This document shows positions 43,052 through 54,700 of a DNA stretch of 64,000 nt, in pieces. Where the stretch lies: contig LR990048.1 of the NCBI GenBank assembly GCA_905147135.1, forward strand, positions 11,516,563 through 11,580,562. The letters run 5' to 3'. The notes beneath the pieces are model-generated. The model made no database searches. It worked only from the letters and a program-made list of their open reading frames with translations, and was not told the origin of the DNA. The position numbers were made by a program, and so were the translations under genes. Every line of letters begins with the position of its first letter. Position 1 is the stretch's first letter. Source of the stretch: Blastobasis lacticolella. Lineage: Eukaryota > Arthropoda > Insecta > Lepidoptera > Blastobasidae.

Positions 43052-44124
43052 GGGTCGGGTGTCCAACGATGAAACAGTAGTACACAATGAAACAGCGCCA
43101 TATTTCTGAAATGCAAAGTTGCCAGATAGTGCAGTATGCCTAGTCCAGACAGCCTCGTACACCCCCGATCCTGACTTATTTTGCATGCTCGCCGCTTGTA
43201 AAATGACGTGTATGCGGAGCTATTTTGGTTTTTTTGACTAAAAAGTAAGATTTTATTTAAGTTGTATTTAATTTTTCAGATAAATACTATGGTGAATTCC
43301 ATTTTTCTCAGTATTGCGTTGTTGTGTAGATGTATCATAGATTCACGTGAACTACTTCACCTATTAAATTGTATGTTTTTGTAGGTAATTTTTTGAGGTT
43401 ATTATGTATCCCAGGTGTCCAACAATGACACAGTTGTAGGGTGGACACAATGAAACAGTGTTTCATTAAGAAATAAGGGTAACTATTCATCGGAAAATAT
43501 GCTCAAAGCTGTAAGACTTAAAAGACAAGGATTAAGCTTACGAAAAGCCGCAAAACAGTGCAATGTGTCTTATCCTACACTGTTCCAAAACGTCAAAAAA
43601 CATAAAAATATTAGTGATGTGTCATTGGAAGATAAAAGATTAACGCCTAACTACGATGTTAACAAAACTACGTAATATTAGTTATTTAAATTTTTTTGAG
43701 ACTGATTAATCTTTAAGTAAATAAATAATAGTACCTAAGACAAACCTAAAAGAAGCTTTTAAAGTCTGAATAGAGTGTAAAACTTTGAATAAAACCTTTA
43801 ATTATTGAAATTTAATATTTTTTTTTCATTTACTTTTTTCAATAATTACACTAAATACAAAAAGTCAAAATTAATAACAGTGTTTCACTGTAGGACACAG
43901 GATGTTTCATTGTGTACGCCTGGGTGTACAAAATGAAACGATTCTTATTTTTTATTTTTAACCTTCTTAACGGTAATGTATCTATTTATAAATAAAACTA
44001 TAAACGCCATATTATACCTAATTAAGTAGACTTTCTACGTATAAAATACTGAATCCATATCTACAAAAATGAGAGAATTATGAGACTATGAATTTTTGGC
44101 GTTTCATTGTTGGACACTGTACCC
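43052..44124 (+). mobile_element. TIR transposon with TA duplications, pogo-like, internally deleted
   Basis: The left end GGGTCGGGTGTCCAACGATG and the right end, read inverted, GGGTACAGTGTCCAACAATG agree over about 24 bp, both continuing AAAC. TA lies on each side (43050-43051 and 44125-44126), the target used by Tc1/mariner/pogo elements. Within the element the end-like motif (TCC.ACA.TGAAACAG or its complement) recurs at about 43085, 43420, 43445, 43880, 43908 and 43930. It carries the HTH ORF at 43499-43675 but no DDE catalytic domain. Confidence 0.8.
43499..43675 (+). CDS. psq/CENP-B-type helix-turn-helix fragment of a pogo-like transposase
   Basis: 58 residues from the ATG; the frame is open a little further upstream (NKGNYSSEN precedes the Met). 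MLKAVRLKRQGLSLRKAAKQ, then CNVSYPTLFQNVKK, has the spacing of the psq helix-turn-helix (A...G.S.R.AAK...V...TL), the N-terminal DNA-binding part of pogo-like transposases and of many domesticated proteins. A charged linker and stop follow; no CENP-B second HTH or DDE domain is present. It could be a dead remnant or a small DNA-binding protein that recognises the element's own ends. Confidence 0.65.
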   Translation: MLKAVRLKRQGLSLRKAAKQCNVSYPTLFQNVKKHKNISDVSLEDKRLTPNYDVNKTT

Positions 44125-44719
44125 TACGTATAGTAGGATGGGTAGGTAGAGTATCACTCACGCCCTGTATAGGTAGGTAGAAAAATGGATACCTATATGG
44201 ATTTTAGTAGGTATACCCACTAGTTTAGTATTCTGTGCTGTAGGGTGGTGTTACACTCAACATAACATAAGGATACATAGCGATAAGTCAAATAGGTACA
44301 AAACTTTACCGCGCCAGTTGCACTGTTTAATTTTTCCCTTCCTAACTCGTGACAGACGTATAAAAAGTGGCAATTATCCGGCGCTGCGCCAACGTTAATG
44401 CCCCAATCTGGAGGTGGGTAGCGCTCCCGTAATTGCAACCGGAACTAATGCGCCCCATTTTGGCAACAAAAGTTTTACTTTGTACACGTTTTTGTGTACC
44501 TACCCCATTTGTCCAAGTCATCGTTTGTGTAAGAGCGGTGGGCGGGAAAGTGCTTACTTACCTACAGGATGAATAAGGAACGCTTTCTGTTGCAAGTAGC
44601 TCCGCGTATGGCGTAACAGAACAAAGAATCGTTTTTGTTCAAAGCAAATCGAAAATTTTTAACCGGATTTATTACCTACCACTTCCTTAGAATTTGCTGG
44701 TCACGGGAAGGAGACGCTA

Positions 44720-44890
44720 GCCTAAGAAGCGATGATTAGACGTTGGAATGACAACGTGCCAACAACCTCACCACCAAGGATGCCGAAGACCAAGCGAAGT
44801 GGACCAAGACCCCGGGTCCTCGCTTGGCGCGCGGGAGCGCAACCGAGATTTATCGCAATGAAAATGACGATGATGACCTTAGTTTTCCTC
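44720..44890 (+). repeat. LINE C-terminal fragment
   Basis: GATGATTAGACGTTGGAATG, GATGCCGAAGACCAAGCGAA and GATGACGATGATGACC form a LINE-like end ending in GATGAT. A related stretch is at about 55476-55600, including the phrase GATGCCGAAGA. I infer LINE origin from the R-rich W-containing frame and the shared tail, not from intact motifs. Confidence 0.35.
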
Positions 44891-45114
44891 GGGGTTTGGC
44901 AATATTTTATGTAGGTAAGTACATAGTTCCAGAAATTACCAGGGAATTTTTAATAGGTAATAGAGCGAGGCGAACGTAGCCTGCCTCTGAGAAAGGTGAC
45001 AGACTATTAGTTATGATGGACTCGCAGACTTCGCTGATCGGCTACGTGGCACGAATTTTCTTAAAAAGCTTATACGGCGCCTAGCAAGCCGCTACTTATC
45101 CAAGTCAAAGGGTG

Positions 45115-45183
45115 CGTTCAGATAAAAAAAATCCTCCATGGTTCCACGAGCATAAGTACGGGCACATGCTGAACGCACCATTA
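45115..45183. mobile_element. Very short MITE-like inverted repeat
   Basis: GGGTGCGTTCAG at the left and CTGAACGCACCA at the right are exact inverted ends of a 69-bp unit with no ORF. Confidence 0.45.
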
Positions 45184-46404
45184 GGTTAGCGGCGGGTACC
45201 TATAGTAGTAGTAAAATGTTTTTATTAGGTATCTTGGTACGTCTACTTTGATAAAAAAAATTAACTAAACGTCATTTCCAGTGAGCTCTAGTTGCTGTAG
45301 TAGCAGAAAACTCGGAAGAGGATAAATTACTTGCGGCGGCCTTATAATTGGTAATTAACACTACCCAAAGTTATCCGATAATCTCGTGAATGTGGGTAGA
45401 TGACTTGGCAACGTCGAAAAAACGAGAAGTTTCTTTTTGGTAGGATTTTGAACATACACTTAGTAGGTATTTTTTTAAAGAAGACGGCTAGGGAGTGTTG
45501 AATATTCGATGGAAAACGATTATATAACTAACAAGACAAAGTGAACTTGATCCATGTGAAATATGCTGCACGAAGTCGCGGATTCGCAATTTCGCGCCCA
45601 ATACGCAGTTCAATTTTACAAACGCGTTATTACTCTTGAATCACTATCTAAGTAACTCGCCTACCTAGCCTCGTAACTCACAACACTTGTGACTGGAAAC
45701 TACCGATTGCTGTTCTAGACCTAAGACAGAACACGTCATAGCGAATTCTAGTGATTCCTTAACGAATTCATTAGTCGCACTCGGCATGAGAACTAATTCC
45801 ATGGTTTGTTAGAGAGTTATCAGATTGTGAATTTTTAATGAGCCCATGAAGTCCGACTTGGCAAAGTTGGGTCGTTGGAAAGTTATCTACTTCCGCACAC
45901 TAACGAGCGGCCGATGGAATATCGGCGAACTTCGCATGCGGACTGCGGACGAAAGAGTTGAATACCGTCTCGATAAATTCATGAAAAATGTCGAATTGAA
46001 TGTTATATTTATTACTTACAAACGCTGTTTAAACGCATACTAATAATACTAATAAATACGTTAGGTACATTATTATTACATTTGTTTTTATGAGAAAATT
46101 GTATGAATTTTGTTACGTTAAACCCGAACTATAGTCTCAAAGTTTTGGTAAGCAAAGTGTTCATTAGTAATTCATTCCATTTCCTAAGTAACAGAGTTGC
46201 GAAGAAGTGGGACAGCGGCTAAAATAATAAAGTGGTCTATTAGATATACGTTATCTAAATTGCGGGATAGGTACAAAAATGAAACGGCCTCTGCAAAACC
46301 TACATACAACTTTAATAAAATCAATTATCATTATTATATTTTAACACTATTGGGTCACATAATTTGGCAATTTACACTGCTTATATTTAATGTTAATTAT
46401 TACA

Positions 46405-46495
46405 AATATTGAACTAGTAACTACAACAAAGTCTTTACACGGGCTGAAAAATATTGAACTAGTAACTGTAACAAAGTCTGTCACACGGGCTGCTT
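46405..46495. repeat. Tandem duplication, about 45 bp, two copies
   Basis: ATATTGAACTAGTAACTACA with AACAAAGTCTTTACACGGGC is followed directly by a second copy (ATATTGAACTAGTAACTGTA, AACAAAGTCTGTCACACGGG). Confidence 0.8.
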
Positions 46496-46643
46496 CGATC
46501 TGCTGTACTTGTTTAATAATGTCCATTTCATTAATGTTTCGACCGCGAAGCCCGCTCTTTGAAATACAATCATCAGCCTCGCCATCCAGTGAACGACGGA
46601 GACCTGTGGAAATAGAAAAGTGTTATATAGCTTAAAATCAGAG

Positions 46644-46760
46644 ATCGGCAGTGATCTAGTGGCATCGTGCTGCTTAACCAAGGTTAAGCAATGCTCGCAA
46701 TGTATGGGAACTTGATGGGTGACCGTTTTGAACTTTGAGGGTCGAACTTCAGCACGGCAA
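46644..46760 (+). repeat. 5S rRNA-like sequence, probably a 5S-derived repeat
   Basis: TTAAGCAATGCTCG and GGGAACTTGATGGGTGACCG resemble the internal part of eukaryotic 5S rRNA (AAGCA..G..CGGGC and TACTTGGATGGGTGACCG). The flanking parts of a 5S gene are missing or altered and no T-run terminator follows. It is more likely a SINE3-type or pseudogene copy than a working 5S gene. Confidence 0.35.
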
Positions 46761-47347
46761 CGAGCTGGCCACTCGTTAGGTGTGCCTCCTAATTCCGTTG
46801 GCAAAGTGAGGTTAAACAAGACCGTATCCAGACTGGTTGAATAGTTGAGGACACCGAGAAATTATTTTTTAAAATATTACAATGCAGGGAGTACCACCGC
46901 TACCGGCGCCGGTGTCCGAATTGTTTGCCGGCGCTTGATTTGGTTACGTAAGTGGGTGACCTCAGCTGATCCCTATAGATAGGCTCACGCGTTGAAGAGC
47001 GTAGGGAAGAGAGGGGCTGACCAAAACATTGTGGCGCAAGTGTCACTAAATAAAAATTTTACAGATTAAAAATAGAGGACTTTGGGCGCCAAATTGTGAA
47101 GTTAATAATCAGTTTTTTTAAAACCTCTTGATAGGGGGGTATCAAAGTAAAGGGCTTAAAGAGTTTATTTCAAAAATACATTACATACTTAAAAGTAGTA
47201 TGAAAAGCAAAATAGCATCAAAACAGTCACACTGGCACCACCAATACGAACCAACGACGTGTAAATTATCAAATTCGGTTAATTTAGTAGTTACGACGGG
47301 AACAAAGAATCAGAAATACATAAAACCATACACAGCCGGGTAAATAT

Positions 47348-47790
47348 TGTTACGTGCTAGGGTTCGTTATTTGGAGTGAAACACTGATGATTGGTTCCAA
47401 AGGTTTATTCTCTTCCAAGGTGTTCCACGTCGCAGGTTTCTCGTAGTCCGTAGGTATCGCCGAAGTCGCAGGATGTCGCATTTACTCGCAGGTTATCGAT
47501 TGGTGTTCGCTCCGAAATTACCTCTCCGGTAGTTAAAACTGAACTGTCTCGTATCACGCCAGCTGTTGTTTATATACCCCGGCTCCGATACTGGAATGTT
47601 CTAGTAATCTAGTCCTAACGTTGTTCGGGAACCTTTGATCTACTTTCTAGGTGAAAACCAGGCGTAGGTCAGCGTATCATACCTATGTTGTCAACATTCC
47701 ACCTATGCGCATTCAGCGTTTTCTAACTCATTTCCGTTGCCAACGGCAAGGGACTGAAACTAGCTGCCTGCACATGTTTTCCTTGAGCCC
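47348..47790 (-). mobile_element. Solo-LTR-like unit
   Basis: Read on the minus strand the unit runs from TGTAGGGCTC to CCTAGCACGTAACA, so it has TG...CA ends. It has a TATATAAAC box (47568-47576 on the plus strand), an initiator-like CAGTTCAGTTTT about 30 bp later, and AATAAA (47404-47409) about 60 bp before the 3' end. That order is U3-R-U5 of a retroviral-type LTR. No gag/pol is adjacent and I could not match a target duplication, so the left boundary (about 47790) is tentative. Confidence 0.5.
47568..47576 (-). promoter_or_regulatory. TATA box of the LTR-like unit
   Basis: TATATAAAC on the minus strand, followed about 30 bp downstream by an initiator-like TCAGTTTT. It lies 160 bp upstream of the AATAAA of the same unit. 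Confidence 0.45.
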
Positions 47791-47891
47791 TACAACTTGG
47801 GTCTCTTTATGACAAGAGTGAATAGGTATTTAATAGACAGGTATGCACCACCGTGGACTGCATCTGCATTTAACATCAGGTAAGGTGGCAC

Positions 47892-48100
47892 TCCGTGTGG
47901 TGTTCGGCAGAGTAGAATAGCTCCATCCCCTTACAGTCTCCGTAGGCTGGAAAATGGGCAGCAGCGTTCTTCAGTATTATATTTACAACTCTGTGATCTC
48001 CAACCCGCCTGCCAAGCGTGGAGATTATGGCAATAACCTCCCTTTCCGTGGGAGAGGCCCTAAGTCCTGCAGTAGACTGTTATGGGCTTTGATAATGATG
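47892..48100 (+). mobile_element. SINE-like repeat, family B copy 4 (internal deletion)
   Basis: CGTGTGGTGTTCGGCAGAGT jumps from CCCCTTACA directly to GTCTCCGTAGGCTGG, missing about 50 bp present in copies 3 and 5, then runs to GGGCTTTGATAATGATG. Confidence 0.65.
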
Positions 48101-48224
48101 AAGTGGCAGTAATATACCTAACTATTTTCTATTAAAATAAAACTGATTGTTCCCCCTAAAGTAGCGTATGGGGAACGCATTGTTTCCATCTATGGACGGG
48201 AGCGGGCATATCAGCTTGGTTCTT

Positions 48225-48665
48225 GTGACTGGATTCAAAATCACGCTGTGAGAATTGTCGATGATACCATGCTCACAAGTGGTATTGAGCCGCTGAGCCA
48301 GCGGAGGGATTTCGCCCCCCTTTGTGTGTTCTACCATTTGTACAACGGTGTTTGTTCTGAAGAACTGTTTGACATGATGGCTACATTCTATCATCGCACC
48401 GCTCGCCACCGACAAGGAGTTTATCCGCACACCTTGGTCGCGAACTGTGCGGTTCCACAGGAACTTTCTCCCACGCACACTAAGGTTGTGGAATGAACTA
48501 CCTGGAGAGGTTTTCCCTGGAGAGTACAACATGGAGTTCTTCAAGGTAGGGGTGAAAAGGGTTTTACGGGGTCGGCAACGCGTGAGTGATGCCCCTGGTA
48601 TTGCCAACGTTAATAGGCTGCGATGACTCAGGCGGGCCGTAAGCTTGTTTGCAAGCTCAGTGGTA
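48225..48665 (+). repeat. LINE 3' end with C-terminal coding remnant, family C
   Basis: One plus frame reads VRIVDDTMLTSGIEPLSQRR, DFAPLCVFYHLYNGVCSEEL and FYHRTARHRQG. After a frameshift another reads RFLPRTLRLWNELPGEVFPG. These are the C-terminal blocks of a Jockey-like reverse transcriptase, comparable to RTAKEWNALPASVFP in the intact LINE. The 3' UTR (GGCAACGCG...GGCGGGCCGTAAGC) is shared with 63393-63632. Confidence 0.75.
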
Positions 48666-48706
48666 TAAATAAAAACACGTTCGTCCCTCTAGTAGTAAGG
48701 GTATAC

Positions 48707-51700
48707 TCACGCGCTGAAGGGCTGTGGCTGCGGCGGCTGTTGCGCGGTCTGCGCGAGGTTCCCGAAGGTGAGCGTGTTCTGAGTCGCGAAGTTCTCGAAC
48801 GTCGCGTTGGCTTGCGCCGCGGGGGCGCCGAACCCTGCGGGGACGGGGTAGGTTAAGGTATTCCACTTATCGAATACATTCAATCAAATAAATTATGCGA
48901 CTTTATCTTGATGAAGTGTTGTTGATAAAATAAATTGGACAAAGACATTTAACACTTTCGCTGCGGCCAACGCAACAATTGCGTCCGCAATCGGCGCTCC
49001 GCGTGTGCGCACCACGATACTGACCACTACTGTAGAATCTCTGATATTGGAGTTGTTATAAGATAAGTTAGTTTCCAATTTAAATTTGAAAATATAGAGA
49101 TGAGTGCTATATATTTTATTCCAGAATTGAAGAAGTATAAACCAAATTAAGTTTTTGTTTTTGTACGGAAAACACTAATAAAATATTTATAACAAATTAC
49201 ACGTGTATATTATTTGGGTTCTGGCTCTGTCCTACCACAGACTGGCTCTGTCCTAAGGCAGCTGAGCGCGGTAGCGTTTCATATAGGTTCAAACAAATGT
49301 TTTATGCATTTTTTATAGGCCTATTAATAAACATGACGTAACTTGACAGGTAGAAATAGCCATAGAAATTTCTTGCTAACCCTAGGTGTAAAATTATGCT
49401 ACTATTATTAATATGGAGGTAAGAGTTTACCTGTTCAAATTTCGTTCTTCCCATACACAAATAATTTAAATCGTCACACACAATCGAACACTTACCAGGG
49501 GTCGCCGCAGCGGCGCCGCCGAAAAGTTTCGCAGGCGAAGTGGACCCAAAAGCGGCGCCTCCACCGAAAGTGGCGCCACCACCGAACGCCGCCTGCCCGC
49601 CGAACCCACTGCTGGGACTCTTGTTGAACCCGCCACCGAAGGCGGATCCGCCAAAGCTGATCAATGGAAGGTTTCGTGAGGGCTACTGTAGGCTATGGCT
49701 AATGTGTTGCTAACAATTCGCTGATTTCAATTATTTAAACTCAACATTTCTTTATTGATTAGGACATTAAATATATCTTTCAATCGTCAAAAAGGAGGGG
49801 TTGGAAAGTAGGAAGGAAACGCACAGTGATACGTTGGCCGCCCCGTGGCCGCAGCACACCAACCCAATGCCATATTGAAATTGTTACTTTTGCGATTCCG
49901 TATCATCGATTTCATGGGTTCAGTAGCTAACAAAGTTCCATTGCAATTCTATTAAATCAATTATACGTAATCGTAAAAGTAACAATTTCGATAATTGAAA
50001 TCAGAAAACTGTTGGCGACAGAGTTACGTAATTTGCCTACTGATTTTTTGGCATTTGGGGGGGCTTTTGAGGAAGATTTAATGAGGGCTACTGATTATTG
50101 TGAGTTTTGGAGGGCCTTCGAGAAAAAAAAAGAACACACTATTTCACCCAGGGCAATTTCGAGCAAAAATAGAGTAGTACTATGTTACCCACGGATTTAT
50201 GTTCTACAGATATACCTATTATACTTGTAAGCAAATCTATCGGCACACCTACCACTTCATGACATGGCGTAAATTTTCGAGCCAATTCGGCCTCTTGCGT
50301 CCTAAAACCAACATTTAGTGCGTACATTTCTTATTGCTTTTAAAATTGCCTGAAGTTTAAATACTGTTAATTAAAATGAAGATATTTTAATATATACCGA
50401 TACATATGCTCTTAAGTATAAAAACCAAATGTGTGCGTGGATAAAATGTTATTTTACCGCATGTTGGGTAAACTTCGCAGGATCTTATTACAAAATATGT
50501 AATTGAACGTATAAATGGTATGATGTAATCGTGGAAGGGTTCTACAGTTTGCGATATTATATTTCTTACCTAGCAGTTTGTCCAAACGCAGGCTTCGATG
50601 CGAAGGCGGGGGATCCCCCGAAGCCGGAAGCTGGACATGAAAAGCAAGCAAATTATTAAGACATATTTATTATTTATAATATGTATTGGTATACAGAATT
50701 TCTTTCTCCCAATTATGAAAATTTAAAAAAATAACTGTATCTTATTTAGTGAGTTTTAAAACGTCGATATTGTACGATACTATAATAATTTCTTTAAAAG
50801 CTTTACGGCGATATTAAACTTTAATTTTAAGATCGGCTTTCAGCCACATTATAGTCACCAAAAAGAGAAAAGTGACATTACCGTGGCTTAAAAACGTAAA
50901 AAACTACCAGACCAGAGATAGTAAGACCGTTTGTTTTTACTTCTAGAACCCACACAAGAGGATATGTACGTTGTCGCTACGAAAAGTAGAAGTTTAAGTT
51001 AATAAAAAATTTTTTTGCCAGCTTGTGCATGGGCAGACCAAAGTTTTGTGGGTCTCGTGAACCTCTACTACATACATACATACATGTACATACGTACATG
51101 GTACATCGCTACAAAGTGGAATGTTTCTTGTGCTCGATGACGCTCGCGTACCAATAGCGCCCTCAGTCTGTAATTTAATCCGAAATTTAATGTAGTTCCC
51201 GCGGCACGGGTCTGTACCGTTATAAAGTCGCGGACAAAAGCTGGTAGACAGTCATCCCACAAATACAATATGGATTACAACATAGCATTCGAGAGGGTCT
51301 GAAAAGATTTTTAGGGTCAGCAAAACGCTAGTTATGCCATAGGTGGTGCAATAGTCCATACGCTTACCATAACTGCTTACCATCAGGCGGGCCGTACGCT
51401 TGTTTACCACTAAATTTTTTTATAAAAATAACAAATTACCACCGGTCTGCTGCTGGGGCGATCCGAAGACGGAAGGCTGCGGGCTGCCGAACGGCTGGCC
51501 ACCAGAGGGCTGGCTGAAGCTACCGCCCGTTCCACCGCCGAAGATCGAAGAGGCTTGCGTGGTCGGTTGTTGCCCTGTTTCGGTGGGTGAGGTTAGGGGA
51601 TCGTGTGGTAGAGAGAAGTTCAGCAGTGGACTGCTATGGGCTGTGATAGTGATGATGATGATGGCGCAACGGCGGGAGACGGTATTTTTATTTGGACGCC

Positions 51701-54700
51701 ACACGTTAAAAAAATTGTAGTTTAACAATACAAGGTGCGTAGACAAAACTTCCCATGTAATCAAGGGAAAATCGGCCTTGTTGCGTTATGCGGTGCGACC
51801 TGTACGTTAGATGGATGACAAAGCACTTTCCTGGCGGTTTAGCTAAGATGCCAATCTGCTGCGATTGACGATTGGAACTTGTCGGCTATCTTCGCGGCGT
51901 CCGCAGTATGACATCGATCTACGAGCGCGGCCGAACGTAGCCGACAAGTTCCGATCGTCAAATGCAAAGCGATTTACATATTGGCCAGACCCGCTGGACT
52001 TTCGATCATAGAGTTGGCAAGTTAGTGGAACGGTAGATATGAACTAAGAAGTAGTTAAATACTCTTAAGCGCCGTCCTAATTGGCAACGGTCGTGCTACC
52101 ATGGTCGTACGAAGAACGTCGCCTGACCAATAAGAGACCTCAAAACCGCCCGTCACACGATCGTACGACCGTTGCCAGCGAACAGGAGAGCGCCTTACGG
52201 CCAGTTTCTCCTACATTAATCTGTTATTAATCGTCAATTAAAATTCGCCATCCTTATCTATGGTGAGTTATAGACAGAGACGGAAAGAGTTTTAATCGAT
52301 GATTAACATTGACTTTCGTTTCAGAAACTGGACGTTAGCCACTTTCTGTAATTTATACATACCGAACCCAGATCCAAAGCCCGCCGCTGGCTGACCGTTC
52401 CCCGCTGCGTTGCCACCCGACCAGAAGTCCGTGGCCGGAGCCTTTTGCCCGAAACCCGTAGCGGCGCCGCTGCCGCCGAATATGGACGTGGCAGCATTGT
52501 TCTGACCGAAGGTGGTCTTCCCGCCGAATATGTTGGGACTGCCACCGCCGAAGACCGAGCCCGATGTGCTGAGGGAAGGATCAATGAAGCTGGGGCTTGC
52601 AAAGCGATATTTGCTACAATATTCGCCGCCATTAAGTACGAATGAAAATTAAATAACATCATGCAAACTTTTTACAAATTAGGTGACATGGGGTATTCCC
52701 CATTAAAAAAAAAATTGTAATAGGTCTACTAAACTAGATGTTACACAAGATAGAAAACTTAAATAACAAAGCTCGTGTGGTAGAAAACAGTCCCCATGTT
52801 CAAATGTGTAATAAAAAAAGGTAATGTTTGGCCTTAATTTATTGGTTTTCATAAAAATAAGGTATATGTAATTATTTATCCCAAGTTTATTTATGTATAA
52901 GTAAATATTACAGGTTATACATCTAAAAATGTATTTCTTTTCTTTATTTTGTATTATATATATTGGTATTAATAATTAATAATTTCTGTGTTAGCACGTC
53001 GTTCGCGTAGTGCGCGCATCGAGCTCTATTATGGGTCAGTCTGAAAACCAGCGCTGTGTTTGGCTGCTGCCATTCATAGCATTAAGCTGAGGCTGGTCCA
53101 ATTTGGTCCGAGGACGCGTCGCCCTGCTTTCCTAATATGTATTTGTTATGTTAGTTTTAAGTATTTGAATGTGTTATTGGACCAAATAAAGTTACGTCTA
53201 TGTCTATGTCTATGTCAATCAATTCAATAAATAAATAAAAAGATTGTTATTATCTGGCAAACAGTTTTACTAGTATTAACTCCCACAGCCATACTTTTTC
53301 AAATGTAGTTGAAGGTTATCCTTCAACTTATTTGAATTCTCATGAATTACAAATAATCTATAAAACGTAGGCGTCGTTGGCCGATGCTGCCATTAGGTAT
53401 TATCATAGCTTTTGTAATAATCAATCAATGAAAAACCAACTCACCCGCCGCCAAATATGCTCCCGCCGCCGCCGCTAGGTGTCGATGCGCTGGTGGTGGA
53501 AATACTCGCAGCAGCAAACAGGCTCCCCTCCGCGCCACCGAAGAGAGACCCTCCCGAAGCAGTTGTAGTTGTCGGTGACCCGAATACAGACGCTTGGGTT
53601 GTCTGTGGCGACCCGAAAACGGACGCCTGCGTTGTCGACGGCGACCCGAACACAGACGCCTGGGTTGTCGCTGGCGCCCCGAACACAGACGCCTGGGTTG
53701 TCGCTGGCGCCCCGAATACAGACGCCTGCGTTGTCGCTGGCGCCCCGAATACAGACGCTTGGGTTGTCGCCGGCGCCCCGAATACAGACGCCTGGGTTGT
53801 CGCTGGCGCCCCGAATATAGACGCCTGCGTTGTCGTTGGCGGCCCGAACACGGATTGGCTGGTCGAAGTGGTAGTTCCGAAGAGGCTCTGCCCCGTTGTC
53901 GTGGGTGACCCGAATACCGACGACCTGAAGGCGGATGCTGTCGTTGCCGTCGCGAATACCGAGGTCGGTGAGGCGGGGAAAGCCGGTGCCGTGGTGGTAG
54001 CCGCGAACATAGTAGGCGCCATGAGCGTTGGTGTGCTGTAACCAGTCGATTTAGGGGACGCGGGCGGTGTGGTGATAGCTGACGCCGCTGAAGCAACAGG
54101 GGGCGTCGCAGTAGCCGAGCTCGTAGTGGTAACTTCGGAGGACACAGCAGTCGACCCGAATATCGACTTTTGCGATGACCCGAACACTGTCGACGCGGTG
54201 GTAGTAGTCGACGCAAATATCGAACCCGACGCGGGCTTTCCGAACGCCGGTTGGGACGCCACAGCGGAACCGAATAAGAGTGAAGCGGACTTTGTAGTGG
54301 CAGTGTCGGATGGGTCTTTAGGCTTTTCGGCGGTGGTGGTCGGTGGCGATGTCGTCGAGGATCCGAAAGATGGCGCTTGCGGCGTCGTCGTAGGCGATGG
54401 GAGCGATGCGCCAAATATTGATGGTTTTGCTGCAAATTAAATTGTTAATTAAGTTATTTACAACGCGTATAGTACAGTCGATACATCTGTTTTCTATACT
54501 CTATCTATTACTCTCACTACACACACCGCGTCTGTCTGGCTATAAACTCAAAAAGTACTGAACGGATTTTCATACGATTTTCACAAATAGAGATTTTTAG
54601 AGTGGCTCATGGGGTAGGTTTGGGTGTATCATTTATCAAGGTAAAGTCGTGCGAAGTCGGGGCGGTACTATAATAAGACTAGGCTAAGTCCGAATCGCTT

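Larger units (their letters stand above)
37286..48706. other. 11.4-kb gene-poor region between TM2D1 and Nup214
   Basis: I see no host gene. The region is mostly mobile DNA: a GCATGC-rich minisatellite, the nested SINE/hAT cluster, a family-D and a family-B element, a MITE, a TIR element with HTH ORF, a 5S-like repeat, a solo-LTR-like unit and a LINE end. One possible hidden host feature would be a last small exon of Nup214 (see that entry). Confidence 0.6.

Noticed and set aside
53457..54041. Plus-strand ORF of 194 residues and further overlapping frames opposite the FG-repeat exon
   Set aside because: A 33-bp (codon-multiple) GC-rich repeat keeps several frames open on both strands. The minus frame has FG repeats and splices in phase with its neighbours.
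53425..54435. Minus-strand ORF of 336 residues, Arg/Pro-rich, same interval
   Set aside because: It is an out-of-frame reading of the Nup214 FG exon. Its composition (RRL, RQRQ) reflects the repeat, and it does not fit the exon phases.
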